Under the pieces are notes generated by a model. It worked only from the letters and a program-made list of their open reading frames with translations. It was not told where the DNA came from and did not search any database. A stretch of 64,000 nt of DNA from Polyangium sp. 15x6 (GTDB lineage Bacteria > Myxococcota_A > Polyangia > Polyangiales > Polyangiaceae). Made by a program: the position numbers and the translations under genes. Location: assembly GCF_029960785.1 (NCBI RefSeq), contig NZ_JASBQE010000044.1, positions 1 to 64,000 of the forward strand. Reading direction: 5' to 3'. Below, one piece after another: positions 1 to 8,299 of this stretch (its first letter is position 1; every line of letters starts with the position of its first letter).

Positions 1-165
1 CGGTGCCGCTACCGCCACCGCCGCCGGTGCCGCCGGTGCCGGTGCCGCTACCGCCACCGCCACCGCCGCCGGTGCCGGTGCCGCCGGTGCCGCCGCTGCC
101 GCTACCACCACCGCCTCCGGTGCCGCCGGTGCCTCCGGTGCCGCCGCCGCCGGTGCCGCCGCTGC
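1..165 (-). repeat. Gly-rich coding repeat (stalk of the secreted protein)
   Basis: A simple-sequence tract of GGT/GGC/ACC codons read on the minus strand gives a GTGGTGGGGSG-type stalk. It is in frame with the Cys-rich repeats next to it and reaches the window edge, so its full length is unknown. It is a likely site of length variation. Confidence 0.7.
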
Positions 166-2599
166 CACCCGCGCCGCCCTGGCTCATGCAAAGGCCGGCC
201 ATGCACAATCCGGCGGAACACATGGAGCCATCGGGCGCGAATCCATCCGCCGGGCACGATGAACCGGAGCCGTCACACGTTTCGGCCATGTCGCATTCGG
301 CCGCCTGCATGCGGCAGACGTCCCCGGCCGGCCGCACCGCGTCCGCCGGGCAATCGACGCTCGCGCCGCTGCAATGTTCGGCCGTGTCACATGCGCCATT
401 CTCCGCACGACAAAGCGTCGCGGCGGGCAAGAAAGCGTCCGCGGGACACAATGCGCCGGTGCATAGCTCGGCGACATCGCATGCTCCCGCCTTGGGACGG
501 CAAATCGTCCCTGGTGGCGCAAACATGTTGTTGGGGCAGTTCGAGTGGCTACCCGTGCACGTCTCGGGCACGTCACAGATGGTCGCCGCGGCGCGACAGA
601 CCGTGCCCGCGGGCAGCTTCTGGTCGGGAGGACAGGTCGTGCTCACCCCGTCACAGAAGTCCTCCGCATCGCAATCTCCCTCCTTTTTTCGGCAGAGAAT
701 CCCAGCGGGGCCCGCCACGTCCGGAGGGCATACCCCGGCGTTGCACGTCTCGGGCGCGTCACATACGCCCACGGCCGCCCGGCAAATGCCGCCCGTGGGC
801 ACCGTGACGCAGGTCCCGTTTGCCGGTGCGCCGAACGCCGTGCTGCATGCGAGGCAATCGTTCGGGTCTCCTCCGCCGCACGCCGTGTCGCAGCAAACCC
901 CGTCCACGCAGAAGCCGCTCGGGCAGTCCGCCGGGCCCTTGCACGACACGTCGATCCGGAAAGTGTACTCCGCGCCGATATACGGCTTTTGCCGGAAGTA
1001 ATCCTCCTCCGAGGGCGCGGTGGCGGCCACGATGTCGCCCGAGATGACCACGCTGCTGCCGAACTTCCACGGGCCATGGTATGGGCCGCCGGGGTAGGGG
1101 GGGCCGTAGTTCGGCCGGTACGAGCCGTGCTGGAACCAGAGACTGCCGGTCCTGCCGAAGGCGTAGAGCATCCCTTCGTCGCCGTTCTTGCCGGGTGCAC
1201 CAGCCACGATCGTGTCCGCGTCGATGTCCACCGAGGCTCCCAGTTTGTCGCCGGCCGCCGCGTCGCTCGCCGTGAGCATGGCGTGCGGGACCCAGACGCC
1301 CCCGCTCACGACATGGACCTGAAGCGCCCCTGCGCCCGTCGCGGCAACGTCGGCGTCTGGCATGCCGAGCACGAGCGTCGTGCCGGAGAGCGCCAAACTC
1401 TTCGGGGTGCCGGTCATCGGGAAAGGCAACGTGGCCTCCGTGCTCCAGATACCATTGCTGCGCAGGAGCACGACCACGCTGCTGCCGCTGAAGAGCGCGA
1501 TCCGGTCGCCGGAGACGGCCAGAGGGGCTTGCCATCCGCCTCCGGGCGGCGGTACCACCGCTTCCTGCGTCCAGCCCTGCGCGCCGTTCACGTGAACGTA
1601 GAGCGAGCCCGCGCTCAGCGCGGCCATGGTCGTCCCCGAGGCGGCGATGCCGCTGCCCACAAGGGCGATTTGTGCTTGGTTGAGGGTGCCGTTTGGCTGC
1701 GGCTCGTACACCTCGATCGGGGCATTGGAGGGCGCGATGAACAGGCTCCTCCCGCCGATGGCCAAGGCCCCGTAGGGGTAGGGGCTGAGGGGGAAGCCGG
1801 TGCCGGAACTCGACGTGGGGTAGAACTTCTGCCAGTCCGGGGCGAAGCGGGTGCCCGAGGGATAGAGCCCCCCGATGTCGGGGCCAAAAAAACTGACGGC
1901 CAAAAAGCCGTCCTCGAGCGCGAGGCCCCGTCCGTCCTGATAGAAAGCCACATCGAGGACGTGCTTGGTGATGACCGACTTTCGCCAGTCCAGCACCACC
2001 AGCGGATCCACCGTGACGGGATACACCGCGCCGGCGTCGTCGACCCGGAGCGATATCACGCGCCCGCCCTCCACCACCATGCGCGACGGCAGCACGCGTC
2101 CGAGCGCGTCGAAGGCCGAAAGCTCGCCATAGCGGAGCGAAAGACCCCCGCTCGCGTCGCGCAGCGCGATATCCCCGGCGCTCGCGCCCGGCGCGGCCTC
2201 CATCCCGGAGAGCGTGAGCGACAGCTCGAAGCCCCTCGTTTCGCACAGCGGCGCGGCCAGCGTGAAACCCTGCTCGATCCCCTCGGGCTTTTGCTCGTAC
2301 CATTCCACGAGCGGCACGCCGTGCCGGACGTACTCCACGCGTCCCTGCGCGGCGTGCACGACGGCGGGCCCCACGGGCCGCGGATCGCCTGCGCATCCGG
2401 CGCGGGTGAGCGTCATCCCGCGGGCCGGGCCCGGGTTCCGGGGAGCGAGCCGCATCCCCTCCGGGCCGAAGGCGGCCACTACGGCGCGGCTCTCACCACC
2501 CATTTCCGCGGCGAACGCCGCGCTGCCGGAGAACACGATCCCCAGGAGCGCGGCGGCCCCCGACCACGGCCACGCCCGGTTCTGTCTGCTGGAACGCAT
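1..2599 (-). CDS. Secreted FG-GAP / Cys-rich repeat protein with Gly-rich stalk (3' end beyond window)
   Basis: The frame is open from an ATG at 2599 to the left window edge, so about 866 residues are seen and the C-terminus is missing. The N-terminus (MRSSRQNRAW, then a hydrophobic stretch ending in AAFAAE) is a Sec signal peptide. The first two thirds resemble myxobacterial surface proteins with FG-GAP/integrin-like propeller repeats. From about nt 960 down to 185 comes a run of Cys-rich repeats of the form C-x-AAxxxCDxxExC-x-G-xxxCPxDxxxPxGxxC, which recall disintegrin-like ETC-NG repeats. The last visible part (nt 1-180) is an almost pure Gly/Thr/Ser stalk. Such proteins are probably exported and anchored or sorted at the cell surface. 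No catalytic motif was seen. It follows the exporter gene on the same strand after a 163-nt gap. Confidence 0.85.
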   Translation of the reverse strand, partial: MRSSRQNRAWPWSGAAALLGIVFSGSAAFAAEMGGESRAVVAAFGPEGMRLAPRNPGPARGMTLTRAGCAGDPRPVGPAVVHAAQGRVEYVRHGVPLVEWYEQKPEGIEQGFTLAAPLCETRGFELSLTLSGMEAAPGASAGDIALRDASGGLSLRYGELSAFDALGRVLPSRMVVEGGRVISLRVDDAGAVYPVTVDPLVVLDWRKSVITKHVLDVAFYQDGRGLALEDGFLAVSFFGPDIGGLYPSGTRFAPDWQKFYPTSSSGTGFPLSPYPYGALAIGGRSLFIAPSNAPIEVYEPQPNGTLNQAQIALVGSGIAASGTTMAALSAGSLYVHVNGAQGWTQEAVVPPPGGGWQAPLAVSGDRIALFSGSSVVVLLRSNGIWSTEATLPFPMTGTPKSLALSGTTLVLGMPDADVAATGAGALQVHVVSGGVWVPHAMLTASDAAAGDKLGASVDIDADTIVAGAPGKNGDEGMLYAFGRTGSLWFQHGSYRPNYGPPYPGGPYHGPWKFGSSVVISGDIVAATAPSEEDYFRQKPYIGAEYTFRIDVSCKGPADCPSGFCVDGVCCDTACGGGDPNDCLACSTAFGAPANGTCVTVPTGGICRAAVGVCDAPETCNAGVCPPDVAGPAGILCRKKEGDCDAEDFCDGVSTTCPPDQKLPAGTVCRAAATICDVPETCTGSHSNCPNNMFAPPGTICRPKAGACDVAELCTGALCPADAFLPAATLCRAENGACDTAEHCSGASVDCPADAVRPAGDVCRMQAAECDMAETCDGSGSSCPADGFAPDGSMCSAGLCMAGLCMSQGGAGGSGGTGGGGTGGTGGTGGGGGSGSGGTGGTGTGGGGGGGSGTGTGGTGGGGGSGT

Positions 2600-2762
2600 G
2601 CTGGCAGGTTCGTTGCCCGTCCTCGCGACGGCATTCAGCGCCACGGCACCGGAAACATGCCGACGCGCGAGGTCGATGTCGCGCAGCCCGGATGCTAACG
2701 TCGGCGGTTCGCAGTTCGGCTGGGATGACCGGGAAAGAACCCGATCATCCCGATCCGAAACG

Positions 2763-3986
2763 TCAACCGCCGCGGGGAAAACCGACTCGTTCCATCCGCC
2801 AGACGAAGCCGAGCACGACGACGGCCATCAGCGTGCAATAGGCCGCAAGCGGCCACGCCGTATCCCCAGGCAGCAGCACGACCAGCGTCGTTCCGACGAT
2901 GCCCACGACGAGGCTCTCGATGCAGTAGTAAAGCGCCGTCGCGGTGCCGGCGACGTGGCCGAAGCTCTGGAGCGCGCCGTTCGCCGTCACCGAGCTGGCG
3001 AACACGATGCCGATCGCGATGATCCACATGGGCGGGACGAACGTCCAGAACGACGGAGCGAACGTCACTTGCCCGACGACCAGCAACGCGGCTCCGAGGA
3101 GCAGCATCCCCATCCCGCGGACGAGACTTCCGGCCCTTCCCCATCGCGCCACGAATCGCTTCGCGAACCGGGCCGTCGCGATCATGACGAGCGCGACCGT
3201 GGCAAAGAGGAGACTGAAGCCGAGCTGCGAGAAGCCGACCCGATCGATCAGGATGCGTGACGCCGTCGAGAAGAAGACGAAAAACGCGCCCATCGCCGCG
3301 CTGAAGCCGAGCGTGTAGGTCCAGAACGAGCCGTCCGCGAGGATCTGGCCGAAGGCCGCGTGTGGCTTCGACGCGTTCACGGGCCGGGTCTCGTGCCACC
3401 TCGGAGCCGCATGCAATGCGGCCGCGGTGGCGGCGACGCCGAGCGCGATGAAGATCGCGCGCCACCCGACATGGTCCGCGAGCAGCGCACCGAGCACGGG
3501 CCCCAGCGCGGGGACGAACGCCAGCATCGAGCCGAACAGGCTGTAGATCACCGCGCCCTCGGGACGCTCCGCATAGACGTCGCGTACCGTCGCGAAGGTC
3601 GCGACGAGCGCCGCGGCCGCGCCGAGCGCCTGGAGAACGCGAAGGAGGACGAACCATGCCGCGGATCCGGTGCCCGCAAGCAGATACGACGCGACAGCAA
3701 ACAGGGCCGCACCGCTGAGCAGGACCGGCCGTCGACCGATCCTGTCCGAAATGGGCCCGAACACGAGTTGTCCCGCGCCCAGGACGACCATGTAGAGGCT
3801 CAAGGTGAGCTGAACGATCGCCGGCGACGTGCCGAGGATGCCTGGCATGGTCGGCACCACGGGCAGGTACACATCCATGGCCAGCGAGGCCAGCAGATCG
3901 AAGGGGGCCATCAGCAGCAGCGCTGCGGACAGCGAGACATTCCAAGTCGAGAGTCTTGTTCGAGGCACGACGATACACCCGCGCAA
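2763..3986 (-). CDS. CmlA/FloR-family phenicol efflux MFS transporter
   Basis: A 407-aa major facilitator protein with about 12 hydrophobic segments. From memory it matches FloR/CmlA drug:H+ antiporters closely along its length. Shared stretches include LLMAPFDLLASLAMD, PGILGT, QLTLSLYMV, GPISDRIGRRPVLL (MFS motif A), VATFATVRDVYA, SMLAFVPALGP, MGAFFVFFS, LGFSLLFATVALVM and SVTANGAL. Family members export chloramphenicol, and in some cases florfenicol, across the inner membrane. The length equals the usual 400-420 aa. The start at 3986 leaves 20 residues before the first membrane segment; a GTG a few codons later is an alternative. No neighbouring regulator or mobile element is visible. Base composition resembles the surroundings, so it looks like a resident homologue. 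Substrate is inferred from the family only. Confidence 0.88.
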   Translation of the reverse strand: MRGCIVVPRTRLSTWNVSLSAALLLMAPFDLLASLAMDVYLPVVPTMPGILGTSPAIVQLTLSLYMVVLGAGQLVFGPISDRIGRRPVLLSGAALFAVASYLLAGTGSAAWFVLLRVLQALGAAAALVATFATVRDVYAERPEGAVIYSLFGSMLAFVPALGPVLGALLADHVGWRAIFIALGVAATAAALHAAPRWHETRPVNASKPHAAFGQILADGSFWTYTLGFSAAMGAFFVFFSTASRILIDRVGFSQLGFSLLFATVALVMIATARFAKRFVARWGRAGSLVRGMGMLLLGAALLVVGQVTFAPSFWTFVPPMWIIAIGIVFASSVTANGALQSFGHVAGTATALYYCIESLVVGIVGTTLVVLLPGDTAWPLAAYCTLMAVVVLGFVWRMERVGFPRGG

Positions 3987-4372
3987 ATGGTGGACATTCG
4001 GCGGCGATCTGCCTCCAGGACGGCATTCGTCGAGCGCTCGGGAGCAGATGGCCGCAGCAACGACTTCAGGGGTTGCTGCGGCTCACTCGTCTGCGGACTT
4101 GCTTGTCTCCATGCGTGCGTCCTGACCCTGCCTTCGTGGCAGGCGATGAGAGGATAACTGACACGGAGCCGTCCGTCGAGGACCACGAAGCCAGGACCGT
4201 TGACAACCCGTCCTTGCGCACGCAGCGCGGCGCGACAGACCGTCATCCAGGCTCGACCCAGGCGACGCTCGTCGGCCGCTTGTTGCTTGGCCCCAACTCT
4301 GGTATGGAATCTGCTTATGGTCGAAGGGGGGATATGTATTTGCTACGGGGGCTGAATGCAAAGGACGCAGCC
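3987..4372. other. Intergenic region, no gene recognised
   Basis: 386 bases between the divergent exporter and the membrane-protein pair. Small frames on both strands show no coherent protein. A TTGACA hexamer lies at 4200-4205 but I see no convincing -10 box at the right distance. The segment is somewhat less GC-biased than the flanking genes and probably holds promoters for both sides. Confidence 0.5.
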
Positions 4373-5074
4373 ATGCGAAAGCTCGGCGTACTCGTCTTTA
4401 TCACGACGCTCGTCGCCCCCTCGGCGGCACATGCCGGAATGCCGTTCGTGCGGCTCTCGGACATCGCGCGGATGCGGCTCGAGGCCATCTCGTTTTTCGT
4501 GCTCCTCATTTTATTGCTCACGGTATTGGTCCAGTGGCTGTGGAACGCCGTGCAGCGGGACATCCCGCGGCTCCCCCGTCTTTCGTACAAGGCTTCCCTC
4601 GGCGTCGTTGGCCTGTGGGCGCTCGGCATGCACCTCGTCCTCAGCATGATCGCGGGCGGTCGCGAGCTCATGACCCCCGGCGCGTGGGAGAAGAATGGGG
4701 CAACGTACAAGCTCGGCCCCGCCCGCGCGGCACCTGCCGAAGAGGCGCTCGCGCACGCCCGCAAGCAGCAACTCGAGCGACTGCGCACGGCGCTTTGGGG
4801 GTACGCCAATGGGCACGGAGGCAGCTTCCCGCCACACGATTTCGTGGAAGAGATCCCCGAGGGCACGTGGCGCATCGTGGACCCTTCCGGGATGCATTAC
4901 GTGTACGTGCCGGGCCTGCACCCAGAACGTGATGCCGTCCCCGTCGCGTACGAGCCGGGCATCTACTCCAGCAAGCGCATGGTGCTTCTGAGCAGCGGTG
5001 AGATCACGACGCTCGACATCGACGAGATCAGGCGCCGCATCGACGCGGAGCAGACGAGCAAGGGGGCACCGTGA
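4373..5074 (+). CDS. Membrane protein of unknown function with signal peptide
   Basis: 233 aa. It begins MRKLGVLVFITTLVAPSAAHAG, a clear signal peptide. Hydrophobic segments follow at about residues 40-60 and 80-100. A soluble C-terminal part of about 130 residues holds a long charged helix (EEALAHARKQQLERLRTALWGYANGHGG) and a conserved-looking DPSGMHYVYVPGL stretch. The helix followed by 'GxxPxxxxxEIPxGTWRI' recalls pilin-like or prepilin head folds, but I do not recognise the family. The start was chosen because AAAGGAC lies about 8 bases upstream and because it places the signal peptide at the N-terminus; an in-frame ATG at 4334 is possible. It overlaps the next gene by 4 bases (GTGA), indicating coupling. 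Confidence 0.75.
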   Translation: MRKLGVLVFITTLVAPSAAHAGMPFVRLSDIARMRLEAISFFVLLILLLTVLVQWLWNAVQRDIPRLPRLSYKASLGVVGLWALGMHLVLSMIAGGRELMTPGAWEKNGATYKLGPARAAPAEEALAHARKQQLERLRTALWGYANGHGGSFPPHDFVEEIPEGTWRIVDPSGMHYVYVPGLHPERDAVPVAYEPGIYSSKRMVLLSSGEITTLDIDEIRRRIDAEQTSKGAP

Positions 5075-5814
5075 AGGGGAAACGTGCGGCCGGCGGATGC
5101 CTGATCCTGGCACTGCTCTTCCTCCTCTTGTTCCTGATCTTTGGCGGGTTGACCATCGTGCTCGAAGCCCCGTGGTTCCTGGTCACGGGGTGGCTTTACT
5201 TCCTGGTGCGCGTGCTCCCACAGGTCCGCGTCAACGTGGAGGCCGTCGTCGCTGCGCTCCTCGTCGCGGGGGCGCTCTTCGCAGGGCTCCATGCCGTGCT
5301 CTCGCGTATCGATCGCCACATGCGGTCGGACGAACCCTCGGCGCGACCGTGGCGGTTACGCTCGACAGCCGCGTTCCTCGGGCTGTTCGTTGCAATGCTC
5401 CTGTGCAGCATGGCGTCCATCGGAGCAGCGCATCATATCGGCTGGATGTTCTCCGGTGGAAAGCTCACATACTCGAACCTCGATATCGAACCCTACCCTG
5501 CTCTCAGGCCCATACGCCCATTGTGCGAGTCCTTCGCGCGGAGCTCCGGCGACGTGTACGAGCGCGCGCGTGTCTTTGGTCCCATCCGCGAGACGCACCA
5601 CGTGCTCGTCAAGGAGGGGTCCACGGACGTTCTGATGTTCGAGCGCAATCCGCAGAACCCCCAGGTGTCCTACACGATGTTCTGCGCGTCGGACGGCGAG
5701 GTGCACGTGGGTGGCTTCGATCGCGACGAGGCGCTGGAAGTGTTCCGTTCGCTCGGACAATCGCCAAGGGATGGCGGTGTTCCCGACGCGTTGGAGGGTG
5801 GAGCTGCGCCGTAG
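5071..5814 (+). CDS. Membrane protein of unknown function, partner of the preceding gene
   Basis: 247 aa starting at GTG, which overlaps the stop codon of the upstream gene. Three or four hydrophobic segments lie in the first 125 residues (two at about 8-45, one at 58-75, one at 100-120). A soluble domain of about 120 residues with several Cys follows (LCESFARS, MFCASDGEV). No known motif is visible. The 4-base overlap and shared topology (membrane anchor plus extracytoplasmic soluble part) suggest that the two proteins work together in the envelope. Family not recognised. Confidence 0.75.
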   Translation: MKGKRAAGGCLILALLFLLLFLIFGGLTIVLEAPWFLVTGWLYFLVRVLPQVRVNVEAVVAALLVAGALFAGLHAVLSRIDRHMRSDEPSARPWRLRSTAAFLGLFVAMLLCSMASIGAAHHIGWMFSGGKLTYSNLDIEPYPALRPIRPLCESFARSSGDVYERARVFGPIRETHHVLVKEGSTDVLMFERNPQNPQVSYTMFCASDGEVHVGGFDRDEALEVFRSLGQSPRDGGVPDALEGGAAP

Positions 5815-5874
5815 ATTTGCTGGGACATGTCCGTTGCGCGCCGTCGCTGCCCGGACCAAGCTCGCACGGCCGTC

Positions 5875-6795
5875 ATGGATACACGCCTTCCGCCGATGCT
5901 CCTCGACGATTTCGCCCGAGCACGCGAGACGCGAACATGGACCATCTCCGGCCCAAACAGCCGGATCGAGCTCGCCCCCGCCTTGGAAGAGAGCGAGGTG
6001 ATTCCCGGCCTCGTCTCCTTCGGGATGGATGGCGGTGGTGGCGTCTGGTACTGCGATGTCGAAGACCGCCTCGGCGGAGGCGCCGGATCGATCGTTCACC
6101 TCCACATGAGCGGCGACTACGGCGACGCGCGGCGAGCGGCGCCGTCGTACGCCGAGCTTCGCGCGCGGCTCGCGCGCGGCTTCAACCCGTACGACCTGCC
6201 CACGCTCGACGAAGAGGCGTCGGAAAAACCTCCGCGCAGCGTGCGCGTCCCCGGCATCGAGGGGCTCGTCGACGTGAGACGCGTGCATGCGCGCACGCGC
6301 CGGCCGGCCGAAGTCGTCTCCGCGCACGACGTCCTCGCCGCCGGTCTTCCCGCGCGCGGCGGCGAGTCGATCTACCTCACCGACGAGGGGCGCGTGCACT
6401 TCCTGATGCTCGCGGCCCGCGCCATCGTCGATGGAATTGCGTGCGCGGCGGGTACACCGCTGTCGCTTCATCCGGTGACCGGACGTCCGCTACGCTTCAC
6501 GCCTGCGGAGCCGGTCGTGATCGACGGGCTCCCGCTCCGCGCGGACCACGAGGTCTACGTATACGATCCGGTCTTCTCGGCCAGCGCCAGCGGCGTGCTC
6601 GATCGTGACCACGACGTCGGCGGCGTTCCGCTCGCGGCCGGGACACGCGTCGTCCTCCGAGGCGAGGAGCAAGCGCTCGTGAGCGGAACGTTGCGCGGAG
6701 CCGCCACGATTGGCGGAAAACCCTTGGCGGCGGGGACGTGGTTCGAGCTGCTCGGCGACATGTTGTATCAGACGCGTCCGCCGGCGGGCGAATGA
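5875..6795 (+). CDS. Unknown protein, possible SMI1/KNR4 (SUKH)-like N-terminal region
   Basis: 306 aa, soluble, without signal peptide or membrane segment. The N-terminal 110 residues contain VIPGLVSFGMDGGGGVWYCDV, reminiscent of the 'F..dGgG..y..d' core of SUKH/SMI1 proteins; this is only a resemblance. The rest is rich in G-x-P-L-x-A-G-T type beta strands (GVPLAAGTRVVL, GGKPLAAGTWFEL), suggesting small beta repeats. I do not recognise a function. The start at 5875 is preceded by no strong ribosome binding site; an in-frame ATG at 5827 would add 16 residues. It stands alone between the membrane pair and the SDR gene. Confidence 0.65.
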   Translation: MDTRLPPMLLDDFARARETRTWTISGPNSRIELAPALEESEVIPGLVSFGMDGGGGVWYCDVEDRLGGGAGSIVHLHMSGDYGDARRAAPSYAELRARLARGFNPYDLPTLDEEASEKPPRSVRVPGIEGLVDVRRVHARTRRPAEVVSAHDVLAAGLPARGGESIYLTDEGRVHFLMLAARAIVDGIACAAGTPLSLHPVTGRPLRFTPAEPVVIDGLPLRADHEVYVYDPVFSASASGVLDRDHDVGGVPLAAGTRVVLRGEEQALVSGTLRGAATIGGKPLAAGTWFELLGDMLYQTRPPAGE

Positions 6796-6854
6796 GGCGA
6801 GAGCCTGAAACCCGCGCTTGACACCTCCCGACCGACGCCATTGAGATCGATCCC

Positions 6855-7631
6855 ATGGAAAGACTCGTCCAAGGAAGATCCGTCATCGTCACCGGCGCGA
6901 GCAAGGGCATCGGCCGTGGCATCGCGAAGGTATTTGCGCAAGGCGGCGCCAAGGTGCTGCTCGTCGCGCGGGATGGCCGCGCGGCGGCCGAGGTCGCCGC
7001 GGAGCTCGCGCAGGCGGGCGCCGTCGCCTCGGCCTTCGCCGCCGACGTGAGCGACGAGGAGCAGGTCAAGGCCATGGTCGACGCCGCCGTCGAGCGCCAT
7101 GGGGGCCTCGACGTGCTCTGTGCAAACGCGGGGATCTTCCCCGCCGCCCGGCTCGAAACCATGTCGCTCGCCGAGTGGCGCGAGGTCATGCGCGTCAACC
7201 TCGAGGGCTGCTTCCTGTCGGTCCGTGCCAGCATCCCCGCGCTCGCGCGCGGTGGCGCCGGGCGCATCATCCTGACCTCCTCGATCACGGGGCCGATCAC
7301 CGGATTCCCCGGCTGGTCGCACTACGCCGCCAGCAAGGCCGGGCAGCTCGGCTTCATGCGGACCGCCGCGCTGGAGCTCGCGCGGAAGGGGATCACCGTG
7401 AACGCGATCCTGCCGGGGAACATCGCGACCGAGGGCCTCGCCGATCTCGGTAAGGACTATGTCGACTCCATGATTGCCGCGATCCCCCTCGGGCGCCTGG
7501 GCAGCGTCGAGGACATCGGGCATGCTGCGGCCTTCCTGGCCTCGAAGGAGGCCGGCTTCATCACCGGACAGACCCTCGTCGTCGACGGCGGTCAGACGCT
7601 GCCCGAATCGCTTGCGGCATTGAATGGCTGA
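6855..7631 (+). CDS. SDR-family NAD(P)-dependent oxidoreductase (FabG-like)
   Basis: 258 aa, the typical length of classical short-chain dehydrogenases. The Rossmann dinucleotide motif TGASKGIG is at residues 13-20, NAG follows the fourth strand, and the catalytic Ser (LTSSITG), Tyr and Lys (YAASK) are all present. The C-terminus VDGGQT is the usual end of 3-oxoacyl-ACP-reductase-like members. It would reduce a keto group or oxidise an alcohol in the cytoplasm with NAD(P)H. The substrate cannot be told from sequence, and the neighbours do not form an obvious pathway. Confidence 0.9.
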   Translation: MERLVQGRSVIVTGASKGIGRGIAKVFAQGGAKVLLVARDGRAAAEVAAELAQAGAVASAFAADVSDEEQVKAMVDAAVERHGGLDVLCANAGIFPAARLETMSLAEWREVMRVNLEGCFLSVRASIPALARGGAGRIILTSSITGPITGFPGWSHYAASKAGQLGFMRTAALELARKGITVNAILPGNIATEGLADLGKDYVDSMIAAIPLGRLGSVEDIGHAAAFLASKEAGFITGQTLVVDGGQTLPESLAALNG

Positions 7632-7689
7632 CCGTGTTTTCAACCATCGATGCCCTGATTCTCGTCATTGGATCCCAGGAGAGCTCTTC

Positions 7690-8229
7690 ATGAACACGTT
7701 CGCGCGAAGCTCGGCCCTCATGGCCTTGTTCCTGACGTGCTGTGTTTCCTCACCCGAGAAGGCCGAGGGCACGTCCCCGAACGAGGAGGCGAACCTACGC
7801 AAGCTCGTCGCCGAGCAAACCGAGGCCTGGAACCGTCACGACGCGGCGGCGTGGAGCAAGTCCTTCGCTCCGGACGCCGAGTTCATCAATATCGTGGGGA
7901 CGGTCTTCAAGGGCCGTGACGAGATCGAAAAGCGGCACGCCTCCATCTTCGTCGGCATCTTCAAGGACACCCGGACGGAGGTGACGGTGAGGAAGCTGCA
8001 CATCATCGAGCCCAACGTGGCCGTGGTGGACACCGACCACGTGGTCACGGGATACACGGCGCTGCCCCCCGGGGTGCAAGCCACCGAGCAGGGCGTGCTG
8101 CGCACCCGCATGCGCTACGTCATGAAGCAATCGGCGGGCACGTGGTCGATTGTCGCTGGCCAGAACACGGACGTGAAGCCCGCGCCCGCTCCGCCGTCGC
8201 AACCGGCCCCCGCGTCCACGGGCGGCTGA
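7690..8229 (+). CDS. Lipoprotein with NTF2-like (SgcJ/EcaC-type) domain
   Basis: 179 aa. The signal peptide MNTFARSSALMALFLTCC carries a lipobox, so the mature protein is probably lipid-anchored. Residues about 30-160 form an NTF2-like cone fold, seen in LVAEQTEAWNRHDAAAWSKSFAPDAEFINIVG, a pattern typical of SgcJ/EcaC and DUF4440 proteins. The tail is Pro/Ala-rich. The start at 7690 is preceded by AGGAGAG; the frame extends further upstream but that part lacks coding character. Family members are enzymes or ligand binders of mostly unknown specificity. Confidence 0.85.
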   Translation: MNTFARSSALMALFLTCCVSSPEKAEGTSPNEEANLRKLVAEQTEAWNRHDAAAWSKSFAPDAEFINIVGTVFKGRDEIEKRHASIFVGIFKDTRTEVTVRKLHIIEPNVAVVDTDHVVTGYTALPPGVQATEQGVLRTRMRYVMKQSAGTWSIVAGQNTDVKPAPAPPSQPAPASTGG

Positions 8230-8299
8230 GGCGTCCTCTCCCAGGCGATTGTTGCGCGCGCATTGCGGGTCGTATACTGCTTTCAAGCAGCCCGCCGCC

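Noticed and set aside
759..2396. 545-residue minus-strand open frame
   Set aside because: It is in a different frame from the real minus-strand gene, Arg-rich and without motifs.
545..2698. 717-residue plus-strand open frame
   Set aside because: It is Arg/Ala/His-rich without domain pattern and runs opposite the signal-peptide-bearing FG-GAP/Cys-rich gene, which has clear protein logic. It is a GC-bias artefact.
4200..4230. Sigma-70 promoter at TTGACA
   Set aside because: No acceptable -10 hexamer is found 16-18 bases downstream.
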